DNA from: Bacteroidota bacterium
Lineage (GTDB): Bacteria; Bacteroidota; Bacteroidia; Chitinophagales; Chitinophagaceae
DNA: 52,122 bases
Assembly: GCA_013285855.1 (NCBI GenBank)
Contig: JABDGW010000012.1
Location: forward strand, 1 to 52,122
Direction of reading: 5' to 3'
Positions within the stretch are counted from its first letter, which is position 1. The number at the start of each line of letters is the position of its first letter. This document shows, one piece after another, positions 19,410 through 27,687 of the stretch. A model generated the notes under the pieces. The model saw only the letters and a program-made list of their open reading frames with translations, was not told the origin of the DNA and ran no database searches. The translations under genes and the position numbers were made by a program.

Positions 19410-21458
19410 TCAAGGAGCTTTCTTCACTTCAATCAATAAAAATTCTTTAAATGCAATTTTTAATTTGGGTTGATTACCATTAATTGTACCTAAATCTTTA
19501 TTATTGAAGTAATCTGTAACTATATATTTTTTGTTTGCATCAAGTCCTCGTAATTCAACTTCACCATTAAAATCAGGGTTGTAAAATGCATAATACATCG
19601 TATCATCTTTTTGTATGCAATGTGTTTCAGGATAATCATAGCCAAGATCATATAAGTCACCACGATAAATGCCTTTGCTTATCATTTTCTCATTGTAAAT
19701 TTCAATCCAATGCTTAAACAAATTTTCTTTTTCAGGTGTAAGTAAATTTTCATCTTTACTTTTTACGCCGGTTGCAGGATAAACAAATTTTGTTCCCGGC
19801 ACAGCGCCAACACCAACCTGCGAAGCAAAGTCTTGCTTTGTATCTGTTAATTCAACATGGTCGCCGAAGTAAGCAGTGTTTGGCATCAAAGCATGATATA
19901 CTTTTCCTTTCAATCTTACCTGCCAGCTACTTTCAGGATCACTTGCAACAAACTGATTCATGTATGGCATGTGATAAAAATTTATCACATCACCGCAAGG
20001 ACAAAATTCAATTACTGCATTTGGCTTTATATTTTTTGCCGTTTCATAAATTGCTTTAAACAACAAAGGCATTTTTTCAAAGCTTTGTTCAGGATAATCA
20101 ATGTTGTGATCATCGCCATAATCAGGTGCACATGCATTCATAAATTGACCATCTAATTTCAATGCATCAAATCCCCAATCCTGTAAAAAAAGTTTTACCA
20201 TATTTTTTGTTTCTTCAATCACTTCACTATCTGTTGGCGACATGTAAAATGCATCCCACCAACTTATAAATTGCGGTGCACCGTTTTGTTGCTGCAATAG
20301 AATATTTGGATGATCTTTTAAAACATTACTGCCCGGATCTGCAGCCATTGGTGCCCACCATAAAACAGCTTTCATTCCTTGTGCATGAATACTGTCAACA
20401 AAAGCTTTCATCTCTGCATCACCACCAGGAAAATGTGCTGCGTTTGTATGCCAGTCGCCTTCTGCCTGCTGATAACCATCATCTAATCCAACCCATTTAA
20501 TACCTATCTTTTTTACTTCAGGCAGCGTGTTTAAAATTTCCTGCAACGTAAAATCTCTTTCATAACCCCACGCACACCAAATCGGCTCAAATGCAGCAGG
20601 CTCGGTACTTGCAGGCTTAATGCCTTTTGTTTGCATGTAGTTTGAAAAATTGAGCAATGTTGCAAAACAATCTTTTTGATGTACGCTTACAAAAGTTTGA
20701 AATGTTTTAAGTGTGTCGTTCCGGTGTAAAATTTCTTTTTCAAGAAATTCATATTCAATATGCACACTTGCAGTCTTTGCATATTTATCATAATCTATCG
20801 GCAGCGAAACAAGCTTTGCAACATCTTCCGTATTACCGATTGCAATACCTGCATCTTTTCGCCATAAATCAATTATTGGAATACCTCCGCCATAATCAGA
20901 ACCATTCATCCCCATGAAATTTTTCTCGTAAAACCCTTTCTTGATTTTTTTTATCCAATCGCGGCGATCTTCATGTGAGCTTCCCTGGAAAGTCCAGAAT
21001 GTTGTTGAGTCGGTTGACGGCAATATGTTGTATTCATTGTTTACCCATTTAATAACCGGCAATTCTTTATTGCTATGATTGATGTATTGAACATTGAAAT
21101 ACGCAGCGTGAGGAAAGTTGCCGTATGTTTTGATAGAAAGAATTTTCTCTATCTTATTTATATCATCAACACCGTAAAATTTATATTCTGTTCCATTACC
21201 TCCAGCATCATGAATATTATTTTTTTCTTTTTTGGTAAGATGAAATTTTTTTGCAGTAAAATATTTTGTTTCTATGTATTCTGATGAAGAAAAATTATTG
21301 GTTAATGGCTTTGCGTTTACAAATGTTGAATTGACTTTTGTTTGCAATTGATTATTTACCTCAATGCTTAAATTTTTATTAGTAATGATTGTGTTTTGTG
21401 CCGATGTAATCAAAGCAACGCAAACAAGATTCGATAATACAATCAGTAATTTTTTCAT
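19410..21458 (-). CDS. Exported alpha-galactosidase-like glycoside hydrolase (GH36/GH27 clan)
   Basis: I chose ATG 21458 (682 residues) rather than a TTG one codon earlier; the signal peptide is MKKLLIVLSNL...ITSAQ. An N-terminal beta-sandwich region precedes a TIM barrel that begins near WCAWGYERDF (about 295). Catalytic candidates are the nucleophile Asp436 in FDALKLDGQ and acid/base Asp507 in VASDPESSW; KxDGQ is the hallmark of GH36/GH31-clan enzymes. Substrate is likely an alpha-galactoside or alpha-N-acetylgalactosaminide in the periplasm. It is the last gene of the agaS operon (10 bp after the amidohydrolase), which supports a galactosamine-type sugar. Subfamily and linkage are inference. 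Confidence 0.82.
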   Translation of the reverse strand: MKKLLIVLSNLVCVALITSAQNTIITNKNLSIEVNNQLQTKVNSTFVNAKPLTNNFSSSEYIETKYFTAKKFHLTKKEKNNIHDAGGNGTEYKFYGVDDINKIEKILSIKTYGNFPHAAYFNVQYINHSNKELPVIKWVNNEYNILPSTDSTTFWTFQGSSHEDRRDWIKKIKKGFYEKNFMGMNGSDYGGGIPIIDLWRKDAGIAIGNTEDVAKLVSLPIDYDKYAKTASVHIEYEFLEKEILHRNDTLKTFQTFVSVHQKDCFATLLNFSNYMQTKGIKPASTEPAAFEPIWCAWGYERDFTLQEILNTLPEVKKIGIKWVGLDDGYQQAEGDWHTNAAHFPGGDAEMKAFVDSIHAQGMKAVLWWAPMAADPGSNVLKDHPNILLQQQNGAPQFISWWDAFYMSPTDSEVIEETKNMVKLFLQDWGFDALKLDGQFMNACAPDYGDDHNIDYPEQSFEKMPLLFKAIYETAKNIKPNAVIEFCPCGDVINFYHMPYMNQFVASDPESSWQVRLKGKVYHALMPNTAYFGDHVELTDTKQDFASQVGVGAVPGTKFVYPATGVKSKDENLLTPEKENLFKHWIEIYNEKMISKGIYRGDLYDLGYDYPETHCIQKDDTMYYAFYNPDFNGEVELRGLDANKKYIVTDYFNNKDLGTINGNQPKLKIAFKEFLLIEVKKAP

Positions 21459-21468
21459 CAATTAAACA

Positions 21469-22545
21469 TCATTTATAATTCATAATTTTTTCCGCATTCT
21501 TTCTGTACAATTTTTTCAAAACTTCTTTCGGCAAATTCAATCCATACAAAGCCCAGTGATAATTGAACATATCTCTTTCATAAAAATGTTCATCGGCACT
21601 TTCCAAAATTCTGAACGTTGTTAAATACATAAGCTCATCCGGATCATTATCTGTTCCGTAAACTAACCTGCCCTGGTATTTTGTAATGAATGCCGCTGCA
21701 TAACGCGGCACTGGTGCAATTTCAGCAAAACGTGCAGCAATGTCTGCATATAAATTTGGATACTTATCTAACAAATTACCAAGCTGCTGGAGGTTGGAAC
21801 ATGTATTTGCCAAATGACAAGCAATGAATATTGTTTTTGGGTTATCATGCACTGCGTTTTCTAATGATTTAATTAATGCATCATGATCAAGCTTATTCGG
21901 CTTATTCATGTCAACATGCCATGTTGATGCATTCATTAAACCATCATTTGTTGAGTCAGGTTTTTCATACATCCATTCATCTTCTGCAACATGAATACTT
22001 ATTGGCATATGCAACTCTGCACATTTCTCGAGCAATGGTTTCATCTGCACATCATCAATATGCAAACCTTTGCCTGGTGTGGGTTTGGAATATAATTCAC
22101 CTTCGCCTTTATCGCCTAATTCACCAACACCTTTTGCACCTTTTTTATAACATCTTTCCAATTCTTCAACTGCATGTTTTTGCCAGCCTGGTTTTTCATA
22201 ACCTGTATAATCAAAGCCGCACCATAATTCAAACCGTTTTGGATAATGGCTATATTTTTCAACAGCTGAATCAAAATTTTTGCCTGTTGTATAAGTAAGA
22301 ATAATTGTTTTTTGAACATTCATCTTATCCATCAACTTTACTAAATCATCAACATCTTTTTGTGTTTTTACATAATCATGCGAATGCATATCAATAACAG
22401 GAAAAGCAGCTTTTGTTATGTTAGCATTTGGAGTTTTATAAATCGATGTTGGTTTGTAATTAGCAAGCAATAGACTATCTGCACTTTGCGCCCATGAATA
22501 AATAGTTGTGATTATAAAAACGAAGACGAATGATAGCTTATGCAT
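21469..22545 (-). CDS. Exported amidohydrolase-family (amidohydrolase_2/TatD-like barrel) protein
   Basis: The 358-residue protein has a signal peptide (1-20, ending YSWAQ), so it works in the periplasm, unlike most of its family. The metal-binding set is complete: HxH at His54/His56 (DMHSHD), Glu in GVGELGDKGEG, His in ISIHVAEDEW, His in FIACHLAN and Asp in LVYGTDND. It lies between the aldolase (4-bp gap) and the GH36-like gene (10-bp gap) in one operon. Family activities range from deacetylation and lactone hydrolysis to decarboxylation. In this setting, removing an N-acetyl or acyl group from a sugar, or opening a lactone, is plausible but unproven. Confidence 0.8.
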   Translation of the reverse strand: MHKLSFVFVFIITTIYSWAQSADSLLLANYKPTSIYKTPNANITKAAFPVIDMHSHDYVKTQKDVDDLVKLMDKMNVQKTIILTYTTGKNFDSAVEKYSHYPKRFELWCGFDYTGYEKPGWQKHAVEELERCYKKGAKGVGELGDKGEGELYSKPTPGKGLHIDDVQMKPLLEKCAELHMPISIHVAEDEWMYEKPDSTNDGLMNASTWHVDMNKPNKLDHDALIKSLENAVHDNPKTIFIACHLANTCSNLQQLGNLLDKYPNLYADIAARFAEIAPVPRYAAAFITKYQGRLVYGTDNDPDELMYLTTFRILESADEHFYERDMFNYHWALYGLNLPKEVLKKLYRKNAEKIMNYK

Positions 22546-22549
22546 TACA

Positions 22550-23365
22550 TTAAATATTGATCGTGTTTAATTTTTTTATGATGAGCTCTGTTACTGCATC
22601 AATCGCTTTTGGAAAAACTTTTCGCAAATCAATCTCATCGCTATCAGCTAATAAAGATTGCAGCTTCTTCATAAAAATATTTTTAGTTTCTGTGGCAAGG
22701 TTTATTTTACTAATACCTGAACGAATAGCGAGTTGTAATTGATCATCAGGAATGCCACTGCTTCCATGCAATACCAATGCACAATTGGTAACATCTCTTA
22801 TTTCTTTCAGTCGATCAATACGCAACTTTGGCGTTTCTTTATAAAAGCCATGTGAATTACCAATGGCAATTGCCAATGCATTAATACCGGTTGCTTCAAC
22901 AAAATGTTTTGCATCATCAGCACTTGTTGGTTCTATTTTTTGTGATTGATTCAGCTTCGCGATATAACCTAACTCTGCTTCAACATTTACATTATAATTT
23001 GCTGCAAGCTTTACTGCTTCTTTTGTAATGCGTATATTTTCATCAAATGATTTTTCACTCGCATCAATCATTACACTATCAAACCCTGCATCCAAACATT
23101 GTTGCACAATTTCAATGCTGCTTCCGTGATCCAAATGAACCCAGCCTTCAACATCAAATTCTTTCAACATTACTCTTGCCATCGCAATTGCTGGTTCAAT
23201 GCCTAAATAATTTAATGAGCTTTCGCTTAACTGTAATATTAAACTGCTGTTGGTTGCTTTCGCTGCCAACAACAGACCTTTCAATGTTTCAAAATTGTAG
23301 AAGTTAACTGCAAGCAAAGCTTTGCCTTGTTTGGTAAAGTCTGCAAGCTTTTCTTTCATCGTCAT
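22550..23365 (-). CDS. Class II ketose-bisphosphate aldolase, probable tagatose-1,6-bisphosphate type
   Basis: The 271-residue cytosolic enzyme splits a ketohexose bisphosphate to dihydroxyacetone phosphate and glyceraldehyde-3-phosphate. Class II hallmarks are visible: catalytic Asp79 and zinc ligand His80 in HLDHG, Glu131 in VEAELGY, His172 in NSHGFY, His200 in LHGSSGIPDDQ, and the phosphate-binding KINLATE. The VEAELG and GNSHG motifs occur in the GatY/KbaY/FbaA group. Its ATG overlaps the stop of the PfkB kinase gene (ATGA), so the two are translationally coupled. With AgaS and a PfkB kinase in the same operon, tagatose-1,6-bisphosphate is the likely substrate (inference). Confidence 0.88.
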   Translation of the reverse strand: MTMKEKLADFTKQGKALLAVNFYNFETLKGLLLAAKATNSSLILQLSESSLNYLGIEPAIAMARVMLKEFDVEGWVHLDHGSSIEIVQQCLDAGFDSVMIDASEKSFDENIRITKEAVKLAANYNVNVEAELGYIAKLNQSQKIEPTSADDAKHFVEATGINALAIAIGNSHGFYKETPKLRIDRLKEIRDVTNCALVLHGSSGIPDDQLQLAIRSGISKINLATETKNIFMKKLQSLLADSDEIDLRKVFPKAIDAVTELIIKKLNTINI

Positions 23366-24315
23366 TGTAACGTATAATTAAATTTTTCTAATGCAATTTT
23401 CTTCACTGTATCAAAATCTTTAAATGCTGTGGTACCACCTTTTTGTGTTGTGTTGATGGCTCCGCAAACTGCACCTGCTTCAAGGCATTCTTTTAGTGAT
23501 TTATACTGAATGAACTGTTTGATAAACCCTGCATTGAAACTATCACCGGCACCAATGGCATCTGCAAAATCATGATTAATGAATGCAGTTTGTTCAATTA
23601 TTTCATCTTTATAAAAAGCAGTTGCTCCTTCCGTACTATTCTTAACTACAATAGTATTTGCAATATTTTTTATCGAGTTTATTGCGGCATTTAAACTTTG
23701 TTGTTGTGTAATATTTTTTAGCTCTTCAATATTTGGTAGGAATACATCAACCAACGGCAATAAATTATTCCAATCACATTGCCATTCTTCTTTAGGATCC
23801 CATTGCGGATCTAACGATGTGGTTAACTGAAATTGTTTTGCTCTTTTGAACAAGTCAACAAGACCCGGTTTTAAAGCAGGTTGTAAAAAAACAGAGCTTA
23901 GGTGCAAATGTTGCGCCTGCATCAACATATCATCTGTTATGTCTGATGCTTGTAATTCATTCATTGCGCCGGGATATGTAACCATTGCTCTATCCTGTTT
24001 AAAATTGAATGCCACCGTAATTCCTGTACCTGAAGTTTTACTGCGGATAATATTTGATGTGTCTACATTTTTTGCAGTGAGATCGTTTATAATCTTATCA
24101 CCAAAACTATCATTGCCAATACAACCGCAATAATTTACTGAAATGCCGAGTGTGCTTAGGTTTGAAGCGAAGATGGCAGAACTGCTGCCCAAAGTATAGA
24201 TCATTTCAGCAGCCATAATTTCTTTGCCAATAACAGGAAATTGATCGAGCTTATCGAGTATAAGATCAATGTTTAATTCACCTGCAACCAATACATCGAA
24301 TTGTTTTTTGTGCAT
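23362..24315 (-). CDS. PfkB-family sugar kinase, probable tagatose-6-phosphate kinase
   Basis: The 317-residue ribokinase-fold enzyme shows the N-terminal substrate motif VAGELNIDLIL, the GSSSAIFASNLSTLG segment, and the C-terminal ATP motif ADAIGAGDSFNAGF with catalytic Asp258. Length is usual. It overlaps the aldolase gene by 4 bp and follows agaS by 56 bp. PfkB kinases act on ketohexose phosphates in tagatose pathways, so phosphorylation of tagatose-6-phosphate to the 1,6-bisphosphate fits the operon. Other PfkB substrates (fructose-6-phosphate, 2-keto-3-deoxygluconate, ribose) cannot be excluded from sequence alone. Confidence 0.85.
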   Translation of the reverse strand: MHKKQFDVLVAGELNIDLILDKLDQFPVIGKEIMAAEMIYTLGSSSAIFASNLSTLGISVNYCGCIGNDSFGDKIINDLTAKNVDTSNIIRSKTSGTGITVAFNFKQDRAMVTYPGAMNELQASDITDDMLMQAQHLHLSSVFLQPALKPGLVDLFKRAKQFQLTTSLDPQWDPKEEWQCDWNNLLPLVDVFLPNIEELKNITQQQSLNAAINSIKNIANTIVVKNSTEGATAFYKDEIIEQTAFINHDFADAIGAGDSFNAGFIKQFIQYKSLKECLEAGAVCGAINTTQKGGTTAFKDFDTVKKIALEKFNYTLQ

Positions 24316-24371
24316 TATAAGAAGTTAAATTCAAAAGCAAAAAGTCAAAAAAATTGCTGATCTTTTATCAC

Positions 24372-25556
24372 TCAATAATTAATGATTGATTTATGCGCTT
24401 CCACCGGATAAATATTTACACCCTGCACCACCCTTGAAATAGCGCCGTTTACAGAAGGAGCATCCGGCATTAAACCAAGCTGCAAACTTTTATAAAACCC
24501 TAACAACTGGCCAACCAACACCGAACAAACCGGTAAAAAATCTTCCATCAATTTTTTTGCATCTATACCAAAACTTATTTGTGCATCTATATTTTCTATC
24601 GGTTTATAATTTTCACTAACACCCAAACAAAACATCGCATTATTGCCATCTTTCATTGCATTCACCAGGTCTTGCTCATAACGATTTGCATATTCATCAT
24701 TGCTGAAAAAATAAATAACTAAAGTATCTTCATCAATCACTGCTTTCGGTCCGTGGCGCAAGCCAAGATAGCTGTCTGTTTTGCAGATTACTTTTCCATC
24801 GGTAAGCTCCTGCAGTTTTAATGCAGCTTCGGTTGCCGTTCCATACAAGGCACCTGAACCTAAAAACATGGCACGTCTAAAATCTTTTTCAGCTACTTGT
24901 TGCAGCAAAGGCAAATAACGATTAAATATTTTTTGTGCAGCTTTTGAAATAATATCAACCTGTTGTTTGCATTCTTCTTTTTTATTCAGATAAGCAATCA
25001 GCAACCCGGTTAACAACATAGATGAGTAACTGCCAGTCATAGCAAGGCTTTTATCATTGGCGGCATCTGGCAAAACAAAAATATAAGACGGATTGTTTGA
25101 TTGATATTGTGCCAGTGCTCCATCCTTATCACATGTGATAATCAAATGAAAACATTTTTTTGAAAAGTTATCCGCAAGTTCAAGCACAGCACAACTTTCA
25201 GGGCTATTGCCACTTCTTGCAAAAGAAATTACCAGTGAAGTTTTCGTGTCGTTAAAATAATCCTGCGGATGCGAAACAATATCTGTTGTTGCAATGGGTG
25301 TTGTAATAATTTTTGTGTTGCGAAAAAATGCGCCATGCAACGACAAACCAATAAATGCACTTGTGCCGGCACCGGTAAGAATAATATTATCTGCTTCGGT
25401 GTAAGCGTTGTTTAAAAAAGTTTCTATCGCATCCGCTGATGAATAAAAAAGCGTTGCAGTGTTGTTCCATAATTCTGGTTGACCTGAAATTTCTTTTGCC
25501 GTATGTAAAGCGCCTTTTTTAGATAGCTCATCTTTTTTAAGCGTAAGCAGGTGCAT
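24372..25556 (-). CDS. agaS: AgaS-like SIS-domain isomerase/deaminase (galactosamine-6-phosphate)
   Basis: The 394-residue protein has two SIS domains. The N-terminal GALHTAKEISGQPELW matches the EEIxxQPxxW signature of AgaS, and IILTGAGTSAFIG (59-70), the VISFARSGNSPES segment (109-121) and AMTGSYSSML are close to E. coli AgaS. AgaS converts galactosamine-6-phosphate to tagatose-6-phosphate and ammonia in the cytosol. It is the first gene of an operon with a PfkB kinase and a class II aldolase, which complete the route to triose phosphates. The divergent DeoR regulator (25706) is the likely repressor. No deacetylase of the NagA/AgaA type and no amino-sugar kinase is present in the window. 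Confidence 0.88.
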   Translation of the reverse strand: MHLLTLKKDELSKKGALHTAKEISGQPELWNNTATLFYSSADAIETFLNNAYTEADNIILTGAGTSAFIGLSLHGAFFRNTKIITTPIATTDIVSHPQDYFNDTKTSLVISFARSGNSPESCAVLELADNFSKKCFHLIITCDKDGALAQYQSNNPSYIFVLPDAANDKSLAMTGSYSSMLLTGLLIAYLNKKEECKQQVDIISKAAQKIFNRYLPLLQQVAEKDFRRAMFLGSGALYGTATEAALKLQELTDGKVICKTDSYLGLRHGPKAVIDEDTLVIYFFSNDEYANRYEQDLVNAMKDGNNAMFCLGVSENYKPIENIDAQISFGIDAKKLMEDFLPVCSVLVGQLLGFYKSLQLGLMPDAPSVNGAISRVVQGVNIYPVEAHKSIINY

Positions 25557-25573
25557 AAAACAAGTTTATCAAA

Positions 25574-25606
25574 CAAAAATAATAAATTCAATTAACTTCT
25601 TTCAAA
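25574..25606 (-). promoter_or_regulatory. Promoter of the agaS operon
   Basis: On the minus strand TTTG (25603-25606) is followed after 21 bp by TATTTTTG (25574-25581), matching the Bacteroidota housekeeping consensus TAnnTTTG with its upstream TTG element. The -7 box ends 17 bp before the agaS ATG. The whole 149-bp divergent gap to the DeoR gene is very A/T-rich and should also hold its operator, but I see no obvious repeat. Confidence 0.65.
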
Positions 25607-25705
25607 ATCTTTCTTTTTTCTTCAAAAACTTATTTTTAAATTGATTTAATCATTTATAGAAAAGAATTATAAAATTAATTTTGAACGCTACAATATCTTT
25701 AATAA

Positions 25706-26509
25706 ATGAAAAAAAGTAAAACAGCACCTCAGCGAAATGAAAGGTTTACTGTATCAAGAAGAAAAAAAATACTTGAACATGTAAAGGAAAAAGGTGAAGT
25801 TTTAGTATCAAGATTAAGCAAGGAATTTAATGTAAGCGAGGTAACTATTCGCAACGACCTGGGACATCTTGAACGAAAAAATTTACTGGTGCGTGCAAGA
25901 GGTGGTGCAATTCATACAGAAAATCATGTGGGCATAGACCAGCGCATTGCTGAAAAAAATAAACTGCATGCGAATGAAAAAGCTGCCATCGGAAAAAAAG
26001 CCGCTTCGTTAATTAATGATGGTGATACCATTATTATTGACAGCGGTACAACCACTGCAGAAATTGTAAAGCATGTAGGCAGTATAAAACAACTTAACGT
26101 TATTACCAATGCACTTAACATTACCAATCTTTTAATTGGCTATCCAAATGTTAATCTGATAATTCCCGGGGGTTATTTGCGGCAAAATGCAATGAGTTTG
26201 GTCGGTCCGCTGGCAGAAAAAAATCTGCGTAATTTTTTTGTTGATAAAGTTTTTTTAAGCACAGATGGCTTTGATACAAAGCAGGGAATTTTTACGCCGA
26301 ATATTGATGAAGCACATTTGAATGGCATTATGATTGAGATTGCAAAAGAAGTGATTCTTGTTACAGACAGCAGTAAGTTTAAAAGAAAAAGTCTTGCCTT
26401 TATTTGCGGGCTTGATAAAATAACAAAAGTTGTTACCGATAAAAATATTCCTTCAGACGATAAAAAAAGATTGGAAGATGCGGGAGTAGAAGTATTGATT
26501 GCAGATTAG
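25706..26509 (+). CDS. DeoR/GlpR-family transcriptional regulator (AgaR-like)
   Basis: The 267-residue protein has the DeoR-type helix-turn-helix (about 18-72, RRKKILEHVKEKGEVLVSRL and VSEVTIRNDLGHLERKNLL) and a C-terminal sugar-phosphate-sensing domain (about 85-250) with the IDSGTTTAEI phosphate loop and the VFLSTDGFD segment. Members repress sugar operons and are released by a phosphorylated intermediate. Its divergent position, 149 bp from agaS, argues that it controls the agaS operon, as AgaR does in E. coli. A tagatose- or galactosamine-phosphate inducer is inferred. A Lys-rich N-terminal tail precedes the fold. Confidence 0.88.
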   Translation: MKKSKTAPQRNERFTVSRRKKILEHVKEKGEVLVSRLSKEFNVSEVTIRNDLGHLERKNLLVRARGGAIHTENHVGIDQRIAEKNKLHANEKAAIGKKAASLINDGDTIIIDSGTTTAEIVKHVGSIKQLNVITNALNITNLLIGYPNVNLIIPGGYLRQNAMSLVGPLAEKNLRNFFVDKVFLSTDGFDTKQGIFTPNIDEAHLNGIMIEIAKEVILVTDSSKFKRKSLAFICGLDKITKVVTDKNIPSDDKKRLEDAGVEVLIAD

Positions 26510-26570
26510 TTAATAATTAATGAATGATCGTGAACATCTCACTTCTTACGTTTCACATTTCACTTAATTT

Positions 26571-27437
26571 TTATTCACTCAGCAACACAATTGCTACCGC
26601 AGCCATTATTAATCCAATCAATAAAACCGTGCCTGGCATTACTGCATAAATAATTAATGAAATAATGATGGTGATAACAGGTGATAAACCTGAAAGTGGT
26701 ACTACAATAATTGCTTTGCCATAACGCAATGCATATACCAAAGTAAGCGCGCCGATGGAATTTAATATTTGTATAATGAAGGCGAGATATGGTCCTTTAA
26801 AACTCCAGTTGATGGGTTGAGAAAAATCTGTCATCCATATTGCAAAAGGAGATAACGCTAAAGCACCAATCGTCATATACATAAAAATACTTTCTGCTTT
26901 CATCGTGTTGTTGCTGAACTTCATTATATAAGCCTGCAAGCCCCACATAATAAAAACAATTACTGAGAGCCAAAGCCAACTGTTGCCGGTTGTTTCATTG
27001 CCTGTTAATTTCGGATTGGCTAAAAAAACAGCAGCAATTATTGCGAGTATTATACCTATCCAATGTTTTTTGTTAGTGTGTTCTTTTAAAAATGCAACGG
27101 ATAAAATAATGGTCAATACTGGAAATAAAGAGATTAATGGAAAGACAATGTAAGCAGGTCCCTCACGCAAGGCTTCAAATAAAATTAATTGTCCGCCTGC
27201 GCCTAACAGGCCAACAGCAAGGCCTAAAAAAACAGAACGTTTATCCGTTTCAGGTTTCCAGTTAATAATATTTAAAGCAACAAGTGCACATGGAATCATT
27301 GTTATGCTCCACACAACATAACCTAATGTTGCAGGAAATCCGGCTTTCTCCGGTATTTCAATAAATGCTCCCCAAACGCCCCAGAATACAGTTGTAATGA
27401 TTGCATAAAACAGCCAGAGTTTGGATGATTTTATCAT
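26571..27437 (-). CDS. DMT-superfamily (EamA-like) inner-membrane permease
   Basis: The 288-residue protein is almost wholly hydrophobic with about ten TM helices in two EamA repeats. The first half ends in FPVLTIILSVAFLKEHTNKKHW and the second ends with PLSGLSPVITIIISLIIY, the duplicated proline-rich helix and basic loop typical of the superfamily. The N-terminus (FWGVWGAFIEIPEKAGFPAT) resembles sugar-uptake members. It converges on the DeoR gene (61-bp gap) and diverges from the SusC gene (250-bp gap). In this locus it may carry the released sugar or amino sugar across the inner membrane; direction and substrate are inference. Confidence 0.78.
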   Translation of the reverse strand: MIKSSKLWLFYAIITTVFWGVWGAFIEIPEKAGFPATLGYVVWSITMIPCALVALNIINWKPETDKRSVFLGLAVGLLGAGGQLILFEALREGPAYIVFPLISLFPVLTIILSVAFLKEHTNKKHWIGIILAIIAAVFLANPKLTGNETTGNSWLWLSVIVFIMWGLQAYIMKFSNNTMKAESIFMYMTIGALALSPFAIWMTDFSQPINWSFKGPYLAFIIQILNSIGALTLVYALRYGKAIIVVPLSGLSPVITIIISLIIYAVMPGTVLLIGLIMAAVAIVLLSE

Positions 27438-27498
27438 CTTGGTTTAATTTTTTTTATTTGCTAAAAATAACTATAAAAAACTTTTTTGTATTTTTATT

Positions 27499-27525
27499 TT
27501 GTTTTTATTTCTTTCGTTATCTTTG
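27499..27525 (+). promoter_or_regulatory. Possible promoter of the plus-strand SusC operon
   Basis: TATCTTTG at 27518-27525 fits TAnnTTTG. The nearest TTG (27499-27501) is only 16 bp upstream, shorter than the usual spacing, so this is tentative. If correct the SusC mRNA has a leader of about 155 nt, long enough for post-transcriptional control. Confidence 0.35.
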
Positions 27526-27687
27526 GTTTTGAGTTTAAATCTTATTAACAGAAGCAGAGAGATTCATCATCAAACATAACTATTTTAAAAACTGATTTGA
27601 AATTATAAACTGTGATTGTTGCTTATCGAATTAACCATAAGATTTTTCAAGTGACATCACACAACTAAACAAAACAAAAAGTGCAAG

